Positions 1-9,568 of a stretch of DNA of 64,000 nt are shown piece after piece. Position 1 is the first letter of the stretch. Every line of letters begins with the position of its first letter. The stretch comes from Diplosphaera chodatii (Eukaryota > Chlorophyta > Trebouxiophyceae > Prasiolales > Stichococcaceae), in NCBI GenBank assembly GCA_032358165.1, contig JAALGY010000030.1:930001-994000 (forward strand), read 5' to 3'. A program made the translations under genes and the position numbers. The notes beneath the pieces are model-generated. The model made no database searches. It was not told where the DNA came from and saw nothing but the letters and a program-made list of their open reading frames with translations.

Positions 1-978
1 GCTGAGGCGCAGGGGCTGCTGGGTTGTGGGCTGCTGCGGTTGCTGCTGCTGATGGCGGCGGCGCTGGCGACGTGGGAGCGGCTGCTGGGCGGCGGTGGTC
101 CTCTTGATGAGCAGATGCAAGGCTGCATGGTCCGACTCGGGAGCAGGGAGTACTGTTAGGGATTGAATCAGCGGGAATGCATCAGCACTTGCAAGCACAT
201 AGTCGATCAGGCTGCTGCCCACCTGACTTTGGCTAACAAAAGTGACTTGACCCCCCTCATCTCCTGGGACACGACCGTTAGCAATCCTGAGGGATGTCTC
301 AACACACATGTCAAGCAGAGCCCTGCCCCACTTGTTAGGCCGCTCCCTGCTGTCGCGGCTGTGCCGCTGTGACTGCACAGGAGGGGCAGTGGAGGGCAGG
401 AACTCTTCTGTGACAGGGTGATCGACAGATCCCGGAAAGTCCGGGCAGGTGCTGGTGCGTGCGTTCAGGTCTCCAACAACAAACACATGCCCCATGCGGC
501 AGGTGGCGCTCACCTCCTCACGTAACGCCTCCCAGACCGCAGGGCCTTTGCCATCAAATGATGGGCTGCCCTCTGGTGGAATGTAACATGCGAACATGTA
601 CGCATCCTCCTCCTGGCCAATGGCTTTGTCAAACCTCAAAACAGCGTAGCAGTTCTGGGGTCCAGTCGATAAGTGTGTTACCATTGGTGCCAGCTTGTCG
701 GCGACGTAGACAGCGATGCCGCCACGTGCGCCGCCACGCTGCTGACGCCGGCTGCGCGGCAGGTGCAGGACGGACGTGAAGCCGTCCAGCTCCGGCGCAT
801 CGCTCCCCTCACGCGCCCACGTCTCGCTGAATGCCAGTACATCGAAGTCAGCCGCCTTGATGACCTGCGAAAGAGCAGATGCATCTCTGGACAGCCAGCC
901 CTGGACGTTCAGGCTCAGCACAGACAGGGCGCTGTTAGGGGACCGGATTGCGCCGGGCGCAGCCCGGCCCCAGCACCC
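1..978 (-). CDS. LINE endonuclease domain, start of ORF2 (partial)
   Basis: Directly after the TAG at 979-981 the frame stays open to the window edge. It encodes an exonuclease-endonuclease-phosphatase domain of the APE type that nicks target DNA in LINE retrotransposition. Diagnostic motifs appear in order: LSLNVQGWLS, FSETWAREG, GGIAVYVADKLAP, VFVVGDLNART, SSLIDYVLAS and the catalytic SDHAALHL. The key Glu, Asp, Asn and His are all present, so the domain looks intact. No ATG lies immediately after the stop, so translation would need readthrough, reinitiation or an unusual start. A Gln/Pro/Arg-rich linker follows at the left edge, and RT should lie beyond it. Confidence 0.85.
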
Positions 979-2391
979 CTAGCAGACATGGTTGGAGGTG
1001 GGTTTGGGTGTGGCTGGCGCCTTTGCTGGAGAGGGTTGTGTGCCCTCAGCCAGTGTGGGGCCACCAGGTGATGTGTGAGAAGTGGGCTCAACAGGCAGCA
1101 CAGCAAAGCGTGATGCAATGCCAAGGGGAGCAGCAGCAGGGTGAGGGCCAAGAGCGCTTGGCCGCCGCTGCCGGCGCGGCGCGAGGTGCTGCTGTGCAAA
1201 TTGCACAGCATCCGCGGCTGCGCGGCGTGCATTCGCCACTGGAGCTGCATCTTGGGCTGCCTGGTGTTGACTCCTGCGCAGCTGTGCCGCTGCGTCACGA
1301 CGCTGCGGTGCCACGCTCTCAAAGATAGACACTCCGCAAGTGCGGGGAAGGCGCGCTTTCGCGCTGCACATCCTGCGCACAAACACAGCATCATCGATGC
1401 TGACAACAGCCAGGCCGGTCTTCTGCTTGCTGACACGCATGACAGTGACATGCTGTGCAGCATCTTGTAAGCAAAGCTTGCTGGTGCAGAAACCCTGTAC
1501 TGCCGCTGCGGCAGCATCGCTGCTGCTGCCTGCTGCAAAATCCAGGCCGCTGAAAACCCACGTTGCTGACCCAGAGCCGCTGCTGCGCGCTGGAAGCCGC
1601 GGCTGCTGTTTTGGGTCAATGCTGGGCCGGCTGGTTGCTGCTGGCTGCTGTGGCAATGTTGCTGCTGGTGCCGTTGCTGGTGTTGCAGGCTGGCTGCTGG
1701 GAGCTGCTGGCGCGGTCGCTGCATGCTGCTCTGGGGCTGCATGCGTGGCCGGTGCCGTCTGCTGCTCCGGGCTGTTGCTGTTGAGCTGTGGCTGCTGCAC
1801 ATGTATCACAAGCTTGACTGACTGGCATTGCTGCTGCAGTGCCGCTTGCCGATATGTTGCTGCCTCGAGCTTCGACTGCTTCAGCTCGGCCTCAAGAGCC
1901 GCAATCCTGTGCAAGTATGGCGCAATGGCTGCGTTAGACGAGGGCTGTGGGACTGCACAGCCTGCACTGGAATCACCCTGGGCAGTCTGGGCAGTCACGT
2001 GATCCTGGTCAGCACCAACTGCAGTTGCATGCACGCATGCGTGTCCATGCAGGGGGCCCCTTGGTGGCCGCTGCTGAGCAGCAGGCTCTGTATAGGCCTC
2101 GCTGATGGGTGCCGCAGTAAGCGTGCAGGACTGCTGCGTCAAATCGGCGCTGGAGTCCGACACCGAAAACTCTGCAAGTGCAGCGTCCGCAATGCCGTCC
2201 ATCGGCTCCATAACGGCGTGTATCTGGCGACGAACTGTTTCTGCGTTGGCACCCCTGCGAACAGATACGTTGTAACGTTTGGCGATCTTCCGGAGTTCGG
2301 TCACGTCACTCAGTGATGCAACCGTCGCCCAGTCCATCGCCGCATCTGTCGAGCACACAACGTCAGAGAACGAACGCGTGCAGATCGTCAT
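979..2391 (-). CDS. LINE ORF1, gag-like nucleic-acid-binding protein
   Basis: An open reading frame of about 470 codons starts at the ATG at 2391-2389 and ends at TAG 981-979. The N-terminal 60 residues form a SAP-like helix pair (motif SDVTELRKIAKRYNVSV). A short coiled coil follows (ALEAELKQSKLEAATYRQ), then a long Ala/Gln/Pro-rich linker, then a compact region starting TWVFSGLDFA and an Arg-rich end. This layout is typical of LINE ORF1 proteins that coat the RNA, but I recognise no named domain with certainty. The same frame stays open after the TAG into the endonuclease, so the stop may be leaky or may be a disabling mutation. Longer antisense readings upstream of 2391 are shadows of the RT tail. 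Confidence 0.65.
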   Translation of the reverse strand: MTICTRSFSDVVCSTDAAMDWATVASLSDVTELRKIAKRYNVSVRRGANAETVRRQIHAVMEPMDGIADAALAEFSVSDSSADLTQQSCTLTAAPISEAYTEPAAQQRPPRGPLHGHACVHATAVGADQDHVTAQTAQGDSSAGCAVPQPSSNAAIAPYLHRIAALEAELKQSKLEAATYRQAALQQQCQSVKLVIHVQQPQLNSNSPEQQTAPATHAAPEQHAATAPAAPSSQPATPATAPAATLPQQPAATSRPSIDPKQQPRLPARSSGSGSATWVFSGLDFAAGSSSDAAAAAVQGFCTSKLCLQDAAQHVTVMRVSKQKTGLAVVSIDDAVFVRRMCSAKARLPRTCGVSIFESVAPQRRDAAAQLRRSQHQAAQDAAPVANARRAAADAVQFAQQHLAPRRQRRPSALGPHPAAAPLGIASRFAVLPVEPTSHTSPGGPTLAEGTQPSPAKAPATPKPTSNHVC

Positions 2392-2396
2392 GTCCG

Positions 2397-3266
2397 CCCG
2401 CCTCACCAAGCAGGCATTCCTGGAGAACTGTGCTCTGGCCAGCCGGCCGGGGCGCAGCACCAGCAGCTCAGCATGCTGGGCTGCCCAGGTGTGTTCGTTC
2501 CTGCACTTCCAGTATGTAATCAATGTCAACTTCATGTCACCCATCGTTGACGGCGTGCCGCAGCGCATTGACACATCTGTTGTCACTGCACACCTGCAAC
2601 GCCGCACCTTCGATGCTGTGAATGGCAGCGACTTGCGCAAAGTGCGTGAGTGGCTGGGAGTCAGGGGCCCTGTGAACGGTGACAACTACCAGTTGGCCGG
2701 CTACTTGCAGGCAGTCGCCTCCAAGACCGGTCGTCGGCGGTTAGCACAGTTTCGCATGGGCAGTCACATGCTGGGGGTGGAGACAGGGAGGTGGCAGCGG
2801 CTGCCGCGGGCAGAGCGGCTGTGCCAGCGGTGTAGCTGCGGCGTGGTGGATGATGAGGCGCATATGGTCTGGGGGTGTCCAGCCCTAGTGGATCAGAGGG
2901 TGCAGCATTCGGAGCTGTTTGAGGACAGCAACATCACATCAGTGGCAGGCTTTATGCAGCAGGATGCCGGGCAACTGGCAGCCTTTTTGCGGGGTTGTCA
3001 CAATCAATGTGCAGAGTTGGAGGGGTGTGCATCCAACCGGGATTGAGTGGAACCATTCTGTCAGCGGGGAGTGAACGGTTTCGTACACGACTCGTTGTGC
3101 ATGTTGCTCTGGGTTTTTCCGCCAGAGCCTGTGGCTAGGAATGGAATGGAAAGCGGTAAGGGAAGTTGCAAATAGCGATGGAAAAGAGAACCTTTGACCG
3201 GAAGGCTGTTTTTCTAGGCCAAAATGGCCCACCACCAGTATGTAATCAATGTCAATGTCAATGTCA
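2397..3266 (+). mobile_element. LINE 3' fragment, copy A
   Basis: This is a 5'-truncated LINE tail encoding the ORF2 C-terminus from motif RLTKQAFLENCAL onward. It ends with the zinc-finger-like C-x2-C-x9-H-x4-C motif (CQRCSCGVVDDEAHMVWGC) and a TGA at about 3046. It is almost identical to copy B (4109-4871) but differs by a 24-nt in-frame insertion at 2510-2533 and by 79 extra bases in the 3' UTR (3140-3218). The 3' end is GGCCAAAATGGCC, then CACCACCAGTATGTAA, then a tandem TCAATG tail. Confidence 0.85.
3247..3266 (+). repeat. TCAATG hexamer tail of LINE copy A
   Basis: About three tandem TCAATG units close the LINE 3' end. Copy B carries the same start of the tail at about 4856-4871. The tail replaces the poly(A) used by L1-type elements. 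Confidence 0.8.
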
Positions 3267-3305
3267 CAATGCGGCGTCTCACGTGGGAACGTGAGGGCGG
3301 AGGGG

Positions 3306-4871
3306 GGTTCAGGCACTGTATGCTGATGTGCCAATGGCATTGCAGTTTGAGGGGGGAATGTCCGATACATTCCAGAGCACTTTGGGGGTTGAGCAGGGAT
3401 GTCCACTATCTCCAACCCTTTTCGGGATTTACATTGACGATTTCCAAGCGGAGCTGGAGGCCGCCGGCGGGGACCTGGACCTGCCCACCCTGTGTGGTGT
3501 GCAGGCACCTGCCCTCTTCTATGCAGATGACCTGGACCTGGTGTCCACGTCCGTACGCGGCCTGCAGGCGCAGCTCGACCTGCTGGAGTCGTACTGCAAG
3601 CGCTGGCGCCTCACCGTCAACGTGAAGAAGACAAAGGTCGTGGTGTATGCAGCCCAGGCTGCTGCACCACCGGTTCTCACCTACATGCATGCTCCCATCG
3701 AAGTACTGGACTCGTTTACCTATCTGGGGGTTGATATCTCTACTCGTAGTTCTTTTGCTGCCGCTAGCATCGGCAGAGCGGCCTCCGCCCAGCGCGCCGC
3801 ACTTGCATTGCAGCATCGTTGCCACGACCTGAGCCTGCATGACCCAGCATTGCAGCTGCATTTGTTTGATGCACTAGTACGTCCTGTTATGCTATATGGT
3901 GTCGAAACATGGGGACCTGGGGCGTTATGTGGTACTGGCATGGATACTTGTGAGCTTGTCCATCGGAAGTTCCTTCGGTCTGTTCTTGGCGTGCGCACAG
4001 GCACTCCCAACGTGGCGGTGTTGGGGGAGCTTGGGCGGTTCCCAGTGGCGCACACGGCAACGCTGGCCATCTGCCGGTTCTGGAACCGGCTGGTCGCAAT
4101 GCCGGACACCCGCCTCACCAAGCAGGCATTCCTGGAGAACTGTGCTCTGGCCACACGGCCGGGGCGCAGCACCAGCAGCTCAGCATGCTGGGCTGCCCAG
4201 GTGTGTTCGTTCCTGCACTTCATGTCACCCATCGTTGACGGCGTGCCGCAGCGCATTGACACATCTGTTGTCACTGCACACCTGCAGCGCCGCACCTTCG
4301 ATGCTGTGAATGGCAGCGACTTGCGCAAAGTGCGTGAGTGGCTGGGAGTCAGGGGCCCTGTGAACAGTGACAACTACCAGATGGCCGGCTACTTGCAGGC
4401 AGTCGCCTCCAAGACCGGTCGTCGGCGGTTAGCACAGTTTCGCATGGGCAGTCACATGCTGGGGGTGGAAACAGGGAGGTGGCAGCGGCTGCCGCGGGCA
4501 GAGCGGCTGTGTCAGCGGTGTAACTGCGGCGTGGTGGATGATGAGGCGCATATGGTCTGGGGGTGTCCAGCCCTAGTAGATCAGAGGGTGCAGCATTCGG
4601 AGCTGTTTGAGGACAGCAACATCACATCAGTGGCGGACTTTATGCAGCAGGATGCCGGGCAACTGGCAGCCTTTTTGCGGGGTTGTCATGATCAATGTGC
4701 AGAGTTGGAGGGGTGTGCATCCAACCGGGATTGATTGGAACCATTCTGTCAGCGGGGAGTGAACGGTTTCGTACACGACTCGTTGTGCATGTTGCTCTGG
4801 GTTTTTCCGCCAGAGCCTGTGGCTAGGCCAAAATGGCCCACCACCAGTATGTAATCAATGTCAATGTCAAT
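3306..4871 (+). mobile_element. LINE 3' fragment, copy B (reverse transcriptase and C-terminus)
   Basis: This 5'-truncated LINE copy begins inside the RT palm and runs to the family 3' end. Its open frame (3328-4734) holds GVEQGCPLSPTLFG (RT block B'), the catalytic FYADDLDLVS, LTVNVKKTKVVVY and FTYLGVDIS, then the connector and the Cys/His knuckle CQRCNCGVVDDEAHMVWGC. The stop TGA is at 4732-4734, followed by a 3' UTR and TCAATG repeats. 5' truncation is the usual outcome of target-primed reverse transcription. The RT N-terminus and endonuclease are missing, so this copy cannot move by itself. Confidence 0.9.
3328..4734 (+). pseudogene. LINE ORF2 remnant: RT palm, thumb and C-terminal zinc knuckle
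   Basis: The frame is open for 468 codons with YADD intact, but it lacks the first RT blocks and the endonuclease because of 5' truncation. It is therefore a non-autonomous remnant. The residues before the first ATG at 3328 (QALYADV) are already RT sequence, confirming truncation rather than a natural start. The reading frame shows no decay, which suggests a young insertion. Confidence 0.85.
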
Positions 4872-4992
4872 TTGTCAGTGTTCTTGTTTGTGCGTGTCGA
4901 CTCTGCTTGGCCTGCCGTCTACATGAGCCATGAGGCTTTGTCAGGGCGTACATGTAAGCTTCCTGCCTTTCTCACTTTTTGTTGATACCCAA

Positions 4993-5016
4993 ATAGGTGT
5001 TTGCAACAACACCTAT
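4993..5016. repeat. 9-bp hairpin in RBM28-like 3' region
   Basis: ATAGGTGTT and AACACCTAT form a perfect 9-bp stem around TGCAAC. It lies about 50 nt past the stop codon of the minus-strand RBM28-like gene and could be part of its 3' UTR. Function is unknown. Confidence 0.5.
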
Positions 5017-5063
5017 GTCCGAAACTGAAACCTTGCGTTATTGAATTGTGCAAACTGCCAATG

Positions 5064-8000
5064 TCACCTTACAACTTTCTTTGCGAACGTTTGTTTGTCG
5101 GTCTGCGTGCTGCGCTTCTTTGTGATTGGGCGCTTAGTGGCAAGCTTCTGCTGAGATCCCGGCGCTTTGGAGGTAGTTCCTGACCGTGCCCCCACCTTTC
5201 GTGTCTGCCCCGATCCCGCCAATGCTCTTCTCACAGGGGTAACACGGTTGAGCCCCTGTTTGCCAGCAGCTGATATGCTGTTGGTGCTGGTAGTCGTTCG
5301 TGACAGTCGCTGCCGGCGTTTCAACAGCTTGCGGGTGTCATCTATGGCAAATTCGACAATGGGCCTGTGCTGAGGACCTGCAAGCGCAAATGCTGCTGTG
5401 AATTTGCAGTGCTAAATACGTTGGACTTAGAATGCAGTTAGCATTCTGCGATTCACCAATGCTGAAACCCCCATATCAAAGGAAACCCTACCAAATGGCT
5501 GCGGGTTGTTGTTGAGCTGGCGCAAAGCGCACAATGCATGCTCGTGCTCCGTGAACTCGACAAAGCCGCGGCCTCTGGACTTGGGCCCTCTTGCTGTCGA
5601 TGTCCCAGCAGGGGCATCCTCCATCAGGATCTTGACCTGAGCGCCCAGTCGCAGGCAGTAATGCAGCTGATGAACAGGCAACAGGACGGCAGATGTAGGC
5701 AAGAGTAATATCGTCAACCAGCACACAACCATTGCCAAAAAATATTATAATCACCTGCTTGACGTGTGGGTGCGCTTTGCTGGCGTGTGCTTCCACCTAA
5801 AAGTCAGACAATCCTACTGATGCCAAGCAGCACATGACAGAACTCTGATAAAGTAGGATATCAGGAGTCAAGAGGCCTGCAAAAGGCTGGCCTGACCAAG
5901 ATGTGCTCACCGCTTGCAGCGCAAGCTGCTTCAATGTCTTGTCGGACATGGAGGCTGGGATGTTGCGCACAGACAGCCGTGTGGTCGACACCGCAAAGTT
6001 TGGGCTGCGGAGCTTCAACGCCTTGTCTGCGGCAGCGCGCTTGCGCCGTGGCCGATCCCCTGCTGGTACGGACTCCCAGGCCGGAGATCCTTCTGTGATC
6101 TCGCCTTCACTGGCCTACACAAATATGGGGAGCAGGTTGACAGGGTGGCATGGGGATGGATGGCAGGCTCCGTCGTTAACGGCTGATGCACAATCACGTT
6201 GCATGACCAGGCTGGCCGACGGTGCAACTGAAGCGTTGGCAGCTCTACTGCAGCAGGTGTCATACTTCAAGCACATTGCACGGTGTCAGATTTGGCGTAT
6301 GACCCCACCAGGTAAAGATTCCGCCGGTCGCGGCTCCGCTCATGTGCACCATGGAAGCCATTTGCCCTGTCAAGGGCAAGTGCCCGCACTTCTTCCTTTG
6401 GCAATGCAAGGTCCGCCAGAACCTTTCGGCCTGCCAGCACTATGCCAGCTGGATGATCAGCCCTGCACAATGCAGTGCCGATGCAAAGTCACGTGTTCTG
6501 CACGCACGCATGCAGACATCGGTGCCAAACTGTCAGACGATAGCAAGCGTATCTCGGGCATACCGCAGCACATACGGTACAACATAGTAGTGCACTCACC
6601 GGCCGTGAGCACTGGCATTGCCTGCGCCCGCTGGGTGTCTGTACTCCACGAATGCAGTGCCCTTGGGCTGCCCTGTTGTCTTGTCCATGACGATCCTACG
6701 CAACCCAATTGAACAGGTCATTGCAGAGCAACCAGCAGGGCCTTGCACATGCAGGAACGTGCAGCATAGCAGACCAGTCCCGAGGCAGGATGGGTCATGA
6801 GACGCACCTGCAAGCCTTGAGCGGTCCGAACTTGGACATCACGCTACGCAGCTGCTGCTCAGTGGTGCCAGCTGGCAGGCCCCGCATGAACACTGTGCAT
6901 GGCTGGTCAGCTGCCGCGCTGCTGGCCTGCGCCTGCTGGGGTGGGGGCGCGCTGGGTGCCGCGGCAGCTGGCGGTGCAGCGGGAGCGGCAGCGTCATCAC
7001 CCTGGTCGTCCTGCTCCTGACCAGCACTGCCGCCCGCTTCGACTGCTGGTGGGGTGCTGAGCTCACCGCCGCCGCCGCCCAGGAGCGCAGCCAGCATGGA
7101 CCGCTGCATGGACCGCTCGTCCTCCACCCGCATCGCCTGCATTGTGGGGACGCCAACGGGTGTGCTTCCTGAGTTCGGTGAGCGCGCCTAGCGGGCAAGT
7201 AGGATACCAGGGTGTTCCATGCACAGCAGGTACTACAGGGTGGTGTTATGGACATGATGGCATGGTGCAGCGGGCATGCCAGGTACGCTGGTTCACCTGG
7301 GCCTCAGCCTCCTCCTCTGACTCGCTGTCATCACTGATGTTGGACGGCTCGGCATCCGAGTCAGGCGGGATGTCCTTCAGCATGCGGCTGGCCTCCCCAT
7401 CCGCAGGTGCTGCCGCTCCTGCTTGACAATGCACCACGTCAGCAGTGCACCATATTTCACAGGGTCGAGAGACACAGAGCATGCCAGAGTCATATGTCGC
7501 CATGCACCTGATGCCACATACTGTGACTTGGCAACCGCCCAGTCCACCGCCACCGGCCGCTTGTGAATCACCTGTGCAGTCAGCAACAGCACTAGGCGTT
7601 GTCACAGGGCACCAAAGAGCGGCCATTCACCATGCAATCATGTAGCAGCAGTATCAGCTTGGCCACGAGCACAATCGCATCACCTGCTGGTTCACAAGCG
7701 CGATGGCGCGCTCCGCATCGGCGCGGCATGTGAAGCTGGCAAAGGCGAACCCCTTCGGCTTGCCTGCAAATTCCAGCAGCAGTGGCAATGTCGGAGGTCA
7801 AGACGCTTGGCACTGCTCATATGTGGTGCTGCACGAGATGCGCAGGCAAAGCGGCAAATGACTGCTGTGCTGACCTTTGGCATCACGTGCAAATGTAAGA
7901 TCCCACACGAAGCCAGCCTTGGCAAGCTCTCGCTTGAGCTCATCAGCATCCACCTGCTGACAAGCAGGCATCGCTCAGCAGCTGTGACTTGCTTGCAGCC

Positions 8001-9234
8001 ATTACCGCAACATGGATGCGTCCACGTCAGTGTGATCACTGCATGGCATGACCGGCACCTGGAATGAAAGGTTGCGGATGATGATGCGCCACTTTTTGTG
8101 GTGAGCACCTTCGCCTGTGACCTGCCGTGCCCACAAGCGCTGCTTCACATCTGCGTCCGCTTCGCTTGCCAAACCTGTCTGATGTGCGCGGGATTGGTTG
8201 CTGCCCACAGCTGGGGTGATATCACAGCCGTGCAGGCGTGACACCGCTGCCATGACGTCTTTACCCTGAGCAATGTGCACGACCGCGATCGCCTTGTGAC
8301 TTCGTGAGTGCTTGCTGCACACTTGTGCAGCTCATTGCAACGAGGTGCAGCCGGCCGTCCCACAAGCACGCACCGAGGCGTAGGTGACAAAGATAACTTC
8401 GTCTGTACAGCCATCCTCCCTCAGCTTTGCAGCTGCGATGATATCTGCAGGCGGCGATACGTCGGTGCTAACGACCTGCAGCGCGAGGCACAGTGTCAGC
8501 CCTAACAAGGAATTATGTCAACAGCACAGTATGGGGTTTCACATGAAGCATCATGCATAAAAGCATGCAATGACCCACCGTGCCGGCAGCAGAAGCCAGC
8601 TGCACAATAGCGTCACGGCGATCAGAAGGGACGCCGCCAATCGCGACCGTCAGCACCATGCGCTGCTTGGCCGTGGCAGCAGCTGAGTGACGTGGCGCCG
8701 GCCGCACCCCAGCAGCTCGCCGTGCGGCAGGCTTCCCGACCTCATTCTGGGTGCGCACCGGCTGGGTATCAGGAGGAGCGGCACGTCCCAGTCGTGTGCG
8801 CTGCAGCTGTGGTGTGTCCAACTCGCCGGGCGTGTCGGCTTTGCGCTTGCGCTCGGCAAGCGGCGCCCGTGCAGCGGCAAAGTCGACCTGCTTGATGTGC
8901 GACAGAATGAGCAAATTACTCCAGGCTGAACAGCCACCTGATGATGATACACAGGTGGTGGCCAAGCACGGACCTTGAGCTTGCGACCGCCAAGACTGGA
9001 ACCATGCAGCTGCCGCACCGCAGCCGCCGCATCCTCCCGCAAAGCAAACTGCACATAGCCGTACCCCTTGTGTTTTGCCTCGCCCTTTGCTTGCACCAGA
9101 AAGCATTTGCGAACGGGGCCAACCGCCTCAAAAGTCTGCTCGAGTTCCTCCTTGGCAGTGCTGAAGCTGATGCCCCTCACGAACACGGTACGTGAGGTGG
9201 CCTCGGGCGTGTCGGTTTCCATGCCGACAATCAT
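5064..9234 (-). CDS. Nucleolar multi-RRM protein, RBM28/NOP4-like
   Basis: The family (RBM28, yeast Nop4) binds pre-rRNA and acts in 60S ribosome assembly in the nucleolus. I place 14 exons: 9234-8974, 8887-8579, 8475-8374, 8310-8059, 7953-7875, 7763-7684, 7571-7508, 7418-7297, 7136-6808, 6695-6600, 6462-6309, 6114-5911, 5636-5492 and 5377-5064. They give about 836 residues and every junction closes in phase. RRMs begin at TVFVRGISFS, KKWRIIIRNLSFQ, CTVFMRGLPAG and TTRLSVRNIPAS; a degenerate RRM begins VLTVAIGGV. The family hallmark FTEHEHALCALRQLNNNPQP is near the C-terminus. An acidic linker (SDDSESEEEAEA) and a Lys/Arg-rich tail are also typical. A second ATG at 9222 is an alternative start, and the exon 3/4 junction is the least certain. 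Confidence 0.9.
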
Positions 9235-9568
9235 TGACGTACATATCAAGCAAACATGGAACACATTCGCTGACAGGGTGACAACTTGCGCCGGGTGTGC
9301 TGATCAAGCCAGTGCATCTCGTTTGCATGCAGTGCACGTGTGTGCAGGTGTACATTACTTGCTTGATTGCGTCTGCTGAGCGAAGGCGCACAGTCGCATG
9401 AAGGTGTCCTGTTATCAGCAGCTGTGCATTCGGTCAATCATACATGTAGGCACTGCAGCATTTAGCGTTCTGTTGCTGCATGCGCGGCCACTTTGCCGCT
9501 GAGGCCAGGCCTGCAAGCGACTGCTGATTTACATTCCTGCAGACCCAGCTGCAACGTTGCTGAGAGTC
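9235..9568. promoter_or_regulatory. Divergent intergenic region, RBM28-like / RsfS
   Basis: These 334 bases separate two start codons that point away from each other, so the region probably holds both promoters. I see no clear TATA box or other known motif. Confidence 0.4.

Larger units (their letters stand above)
1..2391 (-). mobile_element. LINE retrotransposon, 5' portion (left end outside window)
   Basis: The minus strand from 2391 to the window edge reads as the 5' half of a non-LTR retrotransposon. A gag-like ORF is followed in the same frame by an apurinic-type endonuclease. The RT portion would lie left of base 1. The apparent 5' end is only about 6 nt from the start of a plus-strand LINE tail at 2397, so this half is inverted relative to the neighbouring 3' half. 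No LTRs are visible. Confidence 0.85.

Noticed and set aside
3720..4373. Antisense ORF of 217 codons over LINE copy B
   Set aside because: It mirrors the RT C-terminal coding sequence and appears again antisense to copy A. It has no motif of its own.
8374..8475. Alternative earlier donor (GAA|GTTATC) for RBM28-like exon 3
   Set aside because: The later donor TCG|GTGCGT is a far better consensus and is also in phase, though the earlier one would remove eight residues that the family lacks. The point stays open.
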